DNA from: Zongyangia gallinarum | Lineage (GTDB): Bacteria > Bacillota > Clostridia > Oscillospirales > Ruminococcaceae | Assembly (NCBI GenBank): GCA_904419315.1 | Contig: CAJFQY010000037.1 | Location: 1-14,322, forward strand | DNA length: 14,322 nucleotides | Direction: 5' to 3' | Part shown: positions 1 to 6,349 of the stretch, piece after piece | Layout of the letters: every line of letters begins with the position of its first letter | How positions within the stretch are numbered: position 1 is the first letter of the stretch | The notes under the pieces: model-generated | What the model was told of the DNA's origin: nothing | Seen by the model: only the letters and a program-made list of their open reading frames with translations | Databases searched by the model: none | Position numbers and translations under genes: made by a program

Positions 1-314
1 CGCTGATCGTGGAAGAGGAATGCGCCAAGGCATACGGCCTGGACATCGTCAATGTGGTACCGCAGCCCAAAGCGGGAGGCTCCTTTGCCACCGCGGCTTA
101 TGCCCATTTCTCCCATCCGGTGGCGGTGGAGCATCTAAAGGCCCACGCCGGACTGGATATCGGCGGCACCCTCATCGGCATGCATCTGAGGGAAGTGGCG
201 GTGCCCCTGCGCATCAGCATCCAGTATATTGGCAAAGCCCATATTCTTTTAGCCCGGACACGTCCAAAATTTATCGGCGGTATCCGCGCCCACTATGACG
301 AAGCTCTTCTGTAG
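1..314 (+). CDS. DUF436 / TIGR01440 family protein (YwlG-like), C-terminal part
   Basis: Partial gene cut by the left window edge; the reading frame begins at base 3 and ends at TAG 312-314. About 103 C-terminal residues are visible, roughly the last 55-60% of a family protein that is usually about 180 residues long. Recognisable family segments are VNVVPQPKAGGSFATAAY, then HPVAVEHLKAHAGLDIGGTLIGMHL, then VAVPLR, and the ending ARTRPKFIGGIRAHYDEALL. B. subtilis YwlG is the family reference. To my knowledge the biochemical role is not established, so I assign none. Internal GTG at 9 is a valine codon of the longer protein, not a start. There is no clear rho-independent terminator directly after the stop codon. 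Confidence 0.85.
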   Translation, partial: LIVEEECAKAYGLDIVNVVPQPKAGGSFATAAYAHFSHPVAVEHLKAHAGLDIGGTLIGMHLREVAVPLRISIQYIGKAHILLARTRPKFIGGIRAHYDEALL

Positions 315-528
315 TATCGCCATTGTCAAGAGAACAAGGGGAGAAAAGGGCTGTCCTTGCTGAAGAACTCTGCTTTTTCGCTGTTTTCCCGCATTTTTCC
401 TCCCTTTGTTTTTTCAAAAGCTGAGATGATCGTTGTTGTGAACGCACAGCATTTTTCCCTTATTGTGGAGTATTTTTAGTCAAGTATAAGCGAAATGATT
501 TCTTTTTTAACTGGAAATATCAGTAAGA
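315..528. other. Intergenic region, no gene seen
   Basis: AT-rich gap between the DUF436 gene and the promoter of the ricin-domain gene. I find no convincing open frame with a ribosome binding site and no RNA gene. A purine-rich stretch near 332-346 and a pyrimidine-rich stretch near 398-418 are imperfectly complementary and the second runs into T-rich sequence. This could be a poor long-loop terminator for the upstream gene, but the pairing is interrupted. Confidence 0.5.
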
Positions 529-556
529 TTGACATTGAAAGTTGAAATGATATAAT
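529..556 (+). promoter_or_regulatory. Sigma-A type promoter of the ricin-domain gene
   Basis: A perfect -35 hexamer TTGACA at 529-534 and a perfect -10 hexamer TATAAT at 551-556 are separated by 16 bp. The predicted transcription start is near 563, giving a leader of about 38 nt. An AAGGAG ribosome binding site at 587-592 lies 8 nt before the ATG at 601. Full consensus suggests strong, possibly constitutive expression; strength is inference. Confidence 0.85.
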
Positions 557-600
557 AAATATAAGCGTTTTCAGAATTTTTTAGTGAAGGAGCGTTTTAT

Positions 601-1251
601 ATGAGGGCAAAAAAGAATATTGCCTTGGATACATATTATACACTGATCTCTAAGGAGAGCGGCAAGGCGATACAAGCGACAGCGGATGAAAAGGTGGTCA
701 TGTTTGCCGCTTCTGGTGAGGACAGCCAGCAGTGGAAGCTGGAAGGCAATGATGAATACTATAAGATGATCAACAAAGCCACCGGCAAAGCCCTGGATGC
801 CACCCTTTCCGGTACAGACAACGGCGTTCGGATCTGCCAATTTGACAGCGCGGATGCGGATAATCAGCTTTGGGCTTTGGAGGAAAGCGTTGACGGCAGC
901 TACAAGATCAAAAGCAAGGTATCGGGCAAATGCATTGACGTGGTGGATATGTCCAAAGAGGATGGCGCCCTCCTGCAGATTTGGGAGGATGTAGACGGTG
1001 ACAACCAGCGCTGGATGCTGCAAGAAGTAGCGGTAAAAAAGACTGGAACCACCAAAACTGCAAAGAAACCTGCGGCAAAAACGGCATCCAAGCCCGCTGC
1101 AAAAAAGACGGCGGCCAAAACATCCAAGACGGCAAAGGCTCCGGCAAAATCGACGGCCAAGAAGGCTGCCAAGGCAGAGAAACCGCAAAAGGCAGCTGCC
1201 GCCGCAAAAACGCCCAATAAGGCATCCCAGAAGAAATCAACTGAAAAATAA
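601..1251 (+). CDS. Ricin-type beta-trefoil (RICIN) protein with histone-H1-like Lys/Ala tail
   Basis: 216 residues, no signal peptide and no membrane segment, so probably cytoplasmic. Residues 1-143 form a ricin B-type beta-trefoil. Three QxW repeat motifs are visible, QQW 43-45, QLW 89-91 and QRW 136-138, spaced 46-47 residues as expected for the three lobes; each follows a D/S-rich turn. Residues 146-216 are a low-complexity basic tail: of 71 residues, 23 are Lys and 21 are Ala, with repeated KKxA, AAKK and KPAAK units typical of H1-like or mycobacterial HupB-type DNA-binding tails. Ricin folds normally bind sugars and are usually secreted or attached to hydrolases. The fusion to a nucleic-acid-like tail in a leaderless protein is odd. 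Expressed alone from a consensus promoter and closed by its own terminator. Ligand and role unknown; a nucleoid-associated or polyanion-binding role is inference from the tail. Confidence 0.85.
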   Translation: MRAKKNIALDTYYTLISKESGKAIQATADEKVVMFAASGEDSQQWKLEGNDEYYKMINKATGKALDATLSGTDNGVRICQFDSADADNQLWALEESVDGSYKIKSKVSGKCIDVVDMSKEDGALLQIWEDVDGDNQRWMLQEVAVKKTGTTKTAKKPAAKTASKPAAKKTAAKTSKTAKAPAKSTAKKAAKAEKPQKAAAAAKTPNKASQKKSTEK

Positions 1252-1261
1252 ATGCTTTTGC

Positions 1262-1290
1262 GCCCCCTCCCTGGAGGGGGCCTTTTTGTT
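1262..1290 (+). terminator. Rho-independent terminator of the ricin-domain gene
   Basis: A perfect 9-bp GC-rich inverted repeat, GCCCCCTCC 1262-1270 and GGAGGGGGC 1273-1281, is followed by CTTTTTGTTT. It begins 10 nt after the TAA at 1249-1251, so the upstream gene is a single transcription unit. Confidence 0.92.
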
Positions 1291-1344
1291 TCAAAAGTGC
1301 TAAAGATATCCCTATCATTTTATCAACGTTTGACCATATAAGAG

Positions 1345-1370
1345 AAAAAGAGAAAGAATTTTCTCTTTTT
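1345..1370. repeat. AT-rich inverted repeat upstream of the alcohol dehydrogenase promoter
   Basis: AAAAAGAGAAA at 1345-1355 pairs perfectly with TTTCTCTTTTT at 1360-1370 across a 4-nt loop. It ends 12 bp before the -35 box at 1383. It may be an operator or UP-like element of the dehydrogenase promoter, or a fallback terminator for upstream transcription, since the right arm is T-rich. I cannot decide between these from sequence. Confidence 0.55.
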
Positions 1371-1382
1371 TCTATCAGCTTA

Positions 1383-1410
1383 TTGACTTTTTCTCCTGGA
1401 TTTCTATAAT
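1383..1410 (+). promoter_or_regulatory. Sigma-A type promoter of the alcohol dehydrogenase
   Basis: TTGACT at 1383-1388 (one mismatch to consensus) and TATAAT at 1405-1410 are separated by 16 bp. The predicted start is near 1417, leaving a leader of about 58 nt before the ATG at 1475. Confidence 0.8.
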
Positions 1411-1474
1411 TATTCTTGAAAAGTCATATAAATATCACCTAAATATACCAACATAGAAGTCAGGAGTGTTGATT

Positions 1475-2629
1475 ATGTCTCATGTATTTATCACCCCATC
1501 CCAGATTTTGAGCGGCGCCGGCGCCCTGGAGGATGCGGCGTCAACGATTGCCGGCCTGGGGAAAAAGGCATTGATTGTCACCGACAGCGTGATGGTAAAG
1601 CTGGGCAATGTGAAAAAGGTCACCGATGTCCTGGATGGCTGTGCAACAGCGTACGCTATTTATGACGGCATCAACAGTGAGCCCACAGATAAGATGATTG
1701 AAACCGGCCTGTCCCAGTATCAAAAAGAAAGATGCGATTTTCTCATCGCCGTAGGCGGAGGAAGCCCTATGGATTCTATGAAGGCCATTGCCATGCTCTC
1801 GGCAGGAGGCGGACGGATCACTGAGTATATGGGGAAAAATGTCACCTTCGCCTTGGCGCCGATGGTGGCCATTCCCACCACAGCGGGAACCGGCTCGGAA
1901 GCTACCCAGTTTACCATTATTACCGATACAGAAAACGATGTGAAAATGCTCCTGAAAGGGCCCAGCCTTATGCCGGACCTTGCCATTATTGACCCGCAGT
2001 TTACAATGACCGCGCCGGCCAAGATTACAGCGGCCACCGGTATGGATGCCTTGACCCATGCGGTAGAGGCATTTACCTCCAAGAAAGCCCAGCCGCTTTC
2101 CGACACCTTTGCGGTTTCTGCGGTGCAGAGAATCTTTGCGAATTTACTGACCGCATTCCGCCAGCCGGACAATGAGACGGCCCGCACCGAAATGGCATTG
2201 GCAGCCCTAGAGGCCGGCATTGCCTTTAACAACTCTTCTGTCACCATTGTCCACGGCATGAGCCGTCCCATTGGCGCCTTATTCCACGTAGCCCACGGCA
2301 TTTCCAATGCCATGCTGTTAGAGACCTGCCTGTCTTATGTAGTGGATGGCGCGCTGGATCGCTTTGCCTTCCTGGCAAAGGCGTGCCACATCGTCGATGA
2401 AGCTGCCGATAACGAGACAGCGGCCAGGGCGCTGATTGGCAGGATTGCAAAATTGGCGAAGGATTTGGAAATCCCCACCCTGGAGGAATACGGCATCGAC
2501 CGGGATGCGTTTTATAAAGCGATTCCCAAGATGGCGCAGGATGCCTTTGCCAGCGGCAGTCCCTCCAACACCCGAAAGAACATCACTCCAGCGGATATGG
2601 AGATGCTTTATGACCGGCTTTGGAAGTAA
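1475..2629 (+). CDS. Iron-containing (group III) alcohol dehydrogenase
   Basis: 384 residues, the normal family length. NAD(P)-dependent, metal-dependent interconversion of an alcohol and an aldehyde or ketone, in the cytoplasm. The dinucleotide-binding segment is GGGSPMDS at 94-101, followed by the family signature PTTAGTGSE at 134-142. Metal ligands by alignment with E. coli FucO are D191 and H195 (MDALTHAVEA), H260 (VHGM) and H274 (VAHG), all present. The residue four after H260, often His in FucO/DhaT-type enzymes (VHGMAH), is R264 here. The ATG at 1475 is chosen because AGGAG at 1462-1466 lies 8 nt before it; the frame can be extended to 1466 only by codons that overlap that site. Own promoter and terminator, so a single-gene unit. 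Substrate not predictable; candidates are ethanol, butanol, lactaldehyde or a diol. Confidence 0.93.
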   Translation: MSHVFITPSQILSGAGALEDAASTIAGLGKKALIVTDSVMVKLGNVKKVTDVLDGCATAYAIYDGINSEPTDKMIETGLSQYQKERCDFLIAVGGGSPMDSMKAIAMLSAGGGRITEYMGKNVTFALAPMVAIPTTAGTGSEATQFTIITDTENDVKMLLKGPSLMPDLAIIDPQFTMTAPAKITAATGMDALTHAVEAFTSKKAQPLSDTFAVSAVQRIFANLLTAFRQPDNETARTEMALAALEAGIAFNNSSVTIVHGMSRPIGALFHVAHGISNAMLLETCLSYVVDGALDRFAFLAKACHIVDEAADNETAARALIGRIAKLAKDLEIPTLEEYGIDRDAFYKAIPKMAQDAFASGSPSNTRKNITPADMEMLYDRLWK

Positions 2630-2642
2630 ATAAAAAAATAAA

Positions 2643-2674
2643 GGGCAACCGGCTTGTCAGCTGGTTGCCCTTTT
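2643..2674. terminator. Bidirectional terminator between dehydrogenase and PlsY-like gene
   Basis: A 12-bp stem with one G-U pair (GGGCAACCGGCT 2643-2654 and AGCTGGTTGCCC 2659-2670) has a TGTC loop. On the + strand it is followed by TTTT. On the - strand it is followed by an even longer U-rich run, complementary to 2627-2642. It can therefore end both the dehydrogenase transcript and the convergent lipid operon, whose last stop codon is at 2677-2679. Confidence 0.9.
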
Positions 2675-2676
2675 GG

Positions 2677-3312
2677 TTAGTTGGCGTGTTTGGGAAATTT
2701 CCGCCTTCCGAACAAAGAAATCTGAACCTGAGACAGGGTGAACTCCCGAGGGAACAGATGCTTTGCCAAAACGATGGCGGAGATGATGACGCCGCCCACA
2801 GCGAAGGAACGGATGGGAACTACAAAAACGCAGGAGAGAAGAAAACAAAGGAAGGAAGCAATGACCCGGCAGCTGTGGGGGCGGATGGTGACCCCGATGG
2901 AGAAAAAGATAAAGACGCCGGCCAGATACCAGACCATATTGCTGTAAAGGCAGAGGGAAAGGAGCACGCCAAAGGAGGTGGCGATGGCCTTCCCGCCGTG
3001 AAAACGGGCAAAGGGGGAAAAGGCATGTCCCAATACAGGGGCAGCCATCACCAGGGCAAAGGGGAAACGATGAAAATCCAAGCTGGTCAGGGCGAGAAAG
3101 ACAGGGAAAAACCCTTTCGCCATGTCAAGGAGCAGACAGATCAGCCCCATGACAGGCCCCACCAACTTAAAAACGTTGGCGGTCCCAGGATTGTGGTCGT
3201 CGCTGTCCTCCACGATGTCCACTTTGGAGAAAAGACGGGGAAGGAGAGCGCTGTAAAGAATGCTGCCAGAGAAGAACCCGGCAACAATATAAAACAGGAA
3301 AATCCAGATCAT
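2677..3312 (-). CDS. PlsY-family glycerol-3-phosphate acyltransferase (probable paralogue)
   Basis: 211 residues with about five to six hydrophobic segments, so an integral membrane protein. PlsY enzymes acylate glycerol 3-phosphate using acyl-phosphate to give lysophosphatidic acid, the first step of phospholipid synthesis. Family motifs in order are GSILYSALLPRLF 16-28, DHNPGTANVFK 39-49 (in place of the usual GSGNxGATN loop), LLDMAKGFFPV 61-71, and LGHAFSPFARFHGGKAIATS 94-113, with the GGK phosphate-binding signature. The altered first loop and the location beside a glycolipid glycosyltransferase suggest a specialised paralogue rather than the housekeeping enzyme; this is inference. The ATG at 3312-3310 follows AAAGGAGG at 3324-3317, which overlaps the TAA of the upstream gene, so the two are probably translationally coupled. 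Confidence 0.88.
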   Translation of the reverse strand: MIWIFLFYIVAGFFSGSILYSALLPRLFSKVDIVEDSDDHNPGTANVFKLVGPVMGLICLLLDMAKGFFPVFLALTSLDFHRFPFALVMAAPVLGHAFSPFARFHGGKAIATSFGVLLSLCLYSNMVWYLAGVFIFFSIGVTIRPHSCRVIASFLCFLLSCVFVVPIRSFAVGGVIISAIVLAKHLFPREFTLSQVQISLFGRRKFPKHAN

Positions 3313-3322
3313 ATGGCCTCCT

Positions 3323-4435
3323 TTACTGCCCCGCTAACTGCTGGGCGAGATCGCAGATCTGGCTTGCGGCACGGGGATTGGTATGGTTTCGCTGGGCATG
3401 GAGCATTTGGCCGAGAACCTGGGGGTCGGTAGTGACCCGCTGGGCAAAATCCAGCTGGCGCTGGATATCCTCATCATAGAAAGACATGCCCCGTGAGGAA
3501 AAGAACTGCGCGTTTCTAGTTTCGCAGCCTGGAATCGGGCTTGTGTGTATCAAAGGGATATTTTTAACAGCCGCCTCGGTGCTGGTGAGCCCCCCTGGTT
3601 TTGTAAATATGACGTCGCAGGCATCCATATAACGGCTGACCTCATTGGTGAAGGGGATGGCGCGGACGTTGCTGCGGCCTTCAAATTGCTTTTGCAGCTT
3701 GGCCAGCAGTGTTTCATGCCTGCCGCATAAAATGGCGACAAATACCCCGTCGCCATGACGCTGCAGGATAGCTTCGGTCATTTCTCCCAGCTTTCCAAAG
3801 CCCATACTGCCGGACATGAGCAGATAGACCGGTTTATCCTGGGGCAGTTCCAGCAGCCGCCTGGCGTATTTCTTGTCTCCCTTCTGGCAGAAACACTCCC
3901 GTACAGGGATGCCATAGGGCAGCAGCTTTTCCCGCGGCAGGCCCTTTTCGGCGAATTCACCGATCAGATCCTTATGCGGCAGGATATACCTGTCCAGCTC
4001 CGTCTCTTCCCAGAAGGGGATGCAGGTATAGTCGGTGGCAATGGCAATGGTGCGCGCGCGTAGCCGCCCCTCACGCTTGAGGCTGGTCAACACTTCCGCC
4101 GGGAAAAGGTGGGAGGTGATAACCACATCGAAAGCATGCTGAGAAAGATACTCGTCAATGGCATGGCGATAAAGCCGATTCATGAAATAGACGGGAGATT
4201 TGCGGCGGTTATTGCTGATGGCTCCGCCGGCGGCATATAAAAAGTGGAACACACCGGGCAAACGGGTGGATCCTACATAGCAGCTGGAAACTACTTTGGA
4301 GGTGCGTTTTCCAGCCAAGGACAGCGCATCTACGAATTCACAGGGAATCTGCCGTTTTTGCAGCTTTTCAAAGACTGCTCTGGCGGCCGCGTTGTGGCCT
4401 TCCCCGGTATTACAGGAAAGAACAAGGACTTTGAT
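3323..4435 (-). CDS. MGDG synthase / UgtP-family glycosyltransferase (GT28), apparent ATC start
   Basis: 370 residues if started at 4435, normal for the family. These enzymes transfer a sugar from a UDP-sugar to diacylglycerol at the inner membrane face. The N-terminal glycine-rich acceptor motif KVLVLSCNTGEGHN (2-15) and the C-terminal donor-binding motif KPGGLTSTEAA (279-289) followed by PIPGCETRN (300-308) are intact. The start is the odd point. AAAGGAGG at 4451-4444 is placed 8 nt before an ATC codon (4435-4433), exactly where relatives have ATG. There is no in-frame ATG, GTG or TTG between the upstream in-frame stop (4462-4460) and TTG 4318, and a start at 4318 would remove the acceptor motif. 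Either a rare ATC start or a G-to-C change. First gene of a two-gene operon with the PlsY-like gene. Confidence 0.85.
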   Translation of the reverse strand: MKVLVLSCNTGEGHNAAARAVFEKLQKRQIPCEFVDALSLAGKRTSKVVSSCYVGSTRLPGVFHFLYAAGGAISNNRRKSPVYFMNRLYRHAIDEYLSQHAFDVVITSHLFPAEVLTSLKREGRLRARTIAIATDYTCIPFWEETELDRYILPHKDLIGEFAEKGLPREKLLPYGIPVRECFCQKGDKKYARRLLELPQDKPVYLLMSGSMGFGKLGEMTEAILQRHGDGVFVAILCGRHETLLAKLQKQFEGRSNVRAIPFTNEVSRYMDACDVIFTKPGGLTSTEAAVKNIPLIHTSPIPGCETRNAQFFSSRGMSFYDEDIQRQLDFAQRVTTDPQVLGQMLHAQRNHTNPRAASQICDLAQQLAGQ

Positions 4436-4472
4436 GAAAACCTCCTCCTTTACAATCGACTAAAAATATGAA

Positions 4473-4488
4473 ATACTATTTATAGTAT
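4473..4488. promoter_or_regulatory. Inverted repeat in the divergent promoter region (candidate operator)
   Basis: ATACTAT at 4473-4479 and ATAGTAT at 4482-4488 form a perfect 7-bp dyad with a 2-bp spacer. It overlaps the proposed -10 of the - strand lipid operon, so a bound regulator would block that promoter. The regulator is unknown; the divergent PucR-type gene is one candidate. Confidence 0.5.
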
Positions 4489-4492
4489 ACCA
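4484..4492 (-). promoter_or_regulatory. Extended -10 promoter for the glycosyltransferase-PlsY operon
   Basis: On the - strand, TGGTATACT at 4492-4484 gives an extended -10 element (TGnTATACT). I see no good -35 at the usual distance, which extended -10 promoters tolerate. The start would be near 4478, about 43 nt before the ATC codon at 4435. Confidence 0.5.
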
Positions 4493-4571
4493 CAACTTGT
4501 CAGAAAAAGGAATTTTCTTTTAAGAAATCAAAATATAAACTAAGAGTACTTTGCAGAAAAGAGGGGAAAAA

Positions 4572-6206
4572 ATGGAAATGACCGTTGCGCAGGCGCTGAC
4601 GGTAGGAGCCTTAGCGCAATGCAAGCTTATCGGCGGAGCACAGGGAGTTCAGAAGAAGATCAGCTGGGTGGATACCATGGAAGTCCCCAATATTTCCCCA
4701 TGGCTAAAAAAGAACGAACTGTTGATTACCACTGGGTACGCGATTAAAAACGACACGGATGCATTAACAGGGCTCATTGAGGATCTTTACCGTGTGCAGG
4801 CGGCGGGCTTAGCCATCAAAACGCGTTTTTTGGGAAGCATTTCAGAGGATACCATTGCCTTGGCTGACAGGCTCCAAGTACCCTTGATTGAAATTCCTCC
4901 CGACATTCCCTTTATTGATATTACCCACCCTCTGATGAAAGCTTTGGTGGATGAGCACAATAACAAGCTGGAATTTTCAGAGTTGATGAATGCCAAATTT
5001 ATGGAACTGGAACTGAATTCCGGTGGCTTTGAGGAAATCGCCCAGATGCTTTCCAATCTAATCAGCCAGCCGGTTATCATCACAACCCCCAATTTCGAAG
5101 TGCTTTCTCAAAGTGGCGCCCAGGGACGTTTTGCACCGGCGGAGCTATTTGCGCCGGATGCCGATGGCTCCTTACGACTCATCGCGCAGCTGACAGATCA
5201 GGTGCAGGGGGGAGATATTACCCGCCAGTTGAAAGGTCCGGCAGGTATTCGTCTTCTTTCGCGCAGCGCGATTGTGAAAAAGCAGATCTGCGGATATATT
5301 TTTGTCGTCTATATGGAGCGGTTCCCTGATGACATGCAGCTGATTGCCCTTAACCATGCGGCCACGAGTTTGGCCTTGGAGTTTGCAAAGCTGCAGGTTC
5401 TGGAAGACAATACCCGGATCATGGATTCTAACCTGTTTATCGATCTGATGACGGGCAATATCAAACTTGCCGATGAGGCGGATTATCGCGCTCAGATGCT
5501 TCGCTGGCCCGGTGTACCGCTGCGTATTGCGGTGGCTGATATAGACGATTTCGAAGCGGCCAGCCTTCATCTACAGGAAGAAGATATCCAGCAGCTAAAA
5601 GAGGGGATTAGCAGTGCCATCAAAAAACACATGGCGAGTCGGGGAGTGCACTGCAACGTCATTACCAAAAGCGATAGCTTCACCTGCTTGATGAGCGATG
5701 TCTACCACAAACAGCAGCTCTTCGAGGCGTTCCAGGAAATCCATGGACGCATCAGAGAGAAGTTTGGCATGAATTTGACGATCGGCATTTCCGAGACCTG
5801 CCGGGAATACATAGAGATTCCCTCCTTTTATGAAGAAGCGCGAGACGCCATTGCCATCGGCAGGATGCCAAATATCCGACGGACAGTGGTGGACATTAAG
5901 GATGTGCGTTTGGAACAGGCATTGATGAAAACAGCTGATTCTCCCTATTTTCGACGCTTCGTAGAAAGTACCATATGGGAGCTGCAAGAATTCGATCGAA
6001 AAAATAAAACTAGGCTGCTGGAAACCCTGGAGACCTTGGTGAAAAATATGGGAGCAAGGAATAAAACGGCGGAAGAACTGTTTTTGCATCGAAATACCCT
6101 GTCGAACAGAATTAAAAAGATAGAGAAAATTACCGGCTACAATCTCTCAAAAAATGAGAATTTATTTAATCTTGGCCTGGCGTTAAAAATGCGATATTTT
6201 TTGTGA
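4572..6206 (+). CDS. PucR-family transcriptional regulator
   Basis: 544 residues with the full PucR layout. The N-terminal PucR sensory domain is at about 4-130 (MTVAQALTVGALAQCKLIGG, later ELLITTGYA and PLIEIPPDIPFIDITHPLM). A central region, with a GGDEF-like (CdaR-type) segment at about 290-410, links it to a C-terminal helix-turn-helix (HTH_30 type) in the last 60 residues (TAEELFLHRNTLSNRIKKIE). Family members control purine, ureide, amino acid or sugar-acid catabolism in response to the substrate. The ATG at 4572 is preferred over the upstream TTG at 4551 because GAGGGG at 4561-4566 sits 5 nt before it and because homologues begin just before MTVAQAL. It lies immediately upstream of the permease gene, so it is the likely local regulator of 6382-11251. 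No strong sigma-A promoter is visible; TATAAA at 4534-4539 is a weak -10 candidate. Confidence 0.92.
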   Translation: MEMTVAQALTVGALAQCKLIGGAQGVQKKISWVDTMEVPNISPWLKKNELLITTGYAIKNDTDALTGLIEDLYRVQAAGLAIKTRFLGSISEDTIALADRLQVPLIEIPPDIPFIDITHPLMKALVDEHNNKLEFSELMNAKFMELELNSGGFEEIAQMLSNLISQPVIITTPNFEVLSQSGAQGRFAPAELFAPDADGSLRLIAQLTDQVQGGDITRQLKGPAGIRLLSRSAIVKKQICGYIFVVYMERFPDDMQLIALNHAATSLALEFAKLQVLEDNTRIMDSNLFIDLMTGNIKLADEADYRAQMLRWPGVPLRIAVADIDDFEAASLHLQEEDIQQLKEGISSAIKKHMASRGVHCNVITKSDSFTCLMSDVYHKQQLFEAFQEIHGRIREKFGMNLTIGISETCREYIEIPSFYEEARDAIAIGRMPNIRRTVVDIKDVRLEQALMKTADSPYFRRFVESTIWELQEFDRKNKTRLLETLETLVKNMGARNKTAEELFLHRNTLSNRIKKIEKITGYNLSKNENLFNLGLALKMRYFL

Positions 6207-6223
6207 ATGTGCATGATGCACAT
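6207..6223. promoter_or_regulatory. 17-bp perfect palindrome after the PucR-type gene (operator or terminator stem)
   Basis: ATGTGCAT-G-ATGCACAT begins at the base after the TGA stop (6204-6206). It lies about 32 bp upstream of the permease -35 box. An 8-T run follows at 6232-6239, 8 nt beyond the stem, so it could serve as a weak terminator. The perfect symmetry and the related ATGTACAT palindrome at 6306-6313 make an operator reading equally likely. Confidence 0.55.
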
Positions 6224-6254
6224 GAATTGTGTTTTTTTTCATTCGCAGTGAACA

Positions 6255-6283
6255 TCGACACCAATATCTCTCCATGCTATACT
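6255..6283 (+). promoter_or_regulatory. Sigma-A promoter of the permease gene
   Basis: TCGACA at 6255-6260 (one mismatch to TTGACA) and TATACT at 6278-6283 are separated by 17 bp, with an upstream TG at 6275-6276 giving an extended -10. The predicted start near 6290 coincides with the 5' edge of the structured leader. The permease is therefore transcribed separately from, or in addition to, read-through from the PucR-type gene. Confidence 0.78.
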
Positions 6284-6288
6284 TTATT

Positions 6289-6349
6289 TACTCCATATGT
6301 GGGAGATGTACATCTGTTTTTGTAGAAAAGACAAAAATTGTATGGAGTA
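6289..6349 (+). promoter_or_regulatory. Structured 5' leader of the permease gene (nested inverted repeats)
   Basis: Three perfect inverted repeats are nested so as to form a three-way junction. The outer stem is TACTCCATA 6289-6297 with TATGGAGTA 6341-6349. Inside it are AGATGTACATCT 6304-6315 and TTTTTGT 6317-6323 with ACAAAAA 6331-6337. The 5' CTCC (6291-6294) has three alternative GGAG partners: 6302-6305, 6344-6347, and the ribosome binding site at 6369-6372. This could allow switching. It does not match the purine riboswitch core that I know. Riboswitch, protein-bound leader or DNA operator are all possible. Confidence 0.5.

Noticed and set aside
332..418. Long-loop terminator after the DUF436 gene
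   Set aside because: The two arms are only imperfectly complementary and more than 40 nt apart; not strong enough to list as a terminator.
571..1217. Two open frames on the - strand across the ricin-domain gene (205 and 105 codons)
   Set aside because: They arise from the biased Lys/Ala codons of the tail read backwards. They lack ribosome binding sites, and the + frame has QxW motifs, a promoter and a terminator.
2620..3432. 270-codon + strand open frame over the PlsY-like gene
   Set aside because: Composition is low-complexity G/K/E/D, it runs across a strong terminator, and it is antisense to a clear PlsY family protein with its own ribosome binding site.
4316..4318. TTG as start of the glycosyltransferase
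   Set aside because: No ribosome binding site precedes it, and it would remove the GEGHN acceptor motif, which is encoded intact upstream in the same frame.
6289..6349. Purine riboswitch in the permease leader
   Set aside because: The three-way layout is suggestive, but the conserved junction sequences and loop-loop contacts of the purine class are absent as far as I can recognise.
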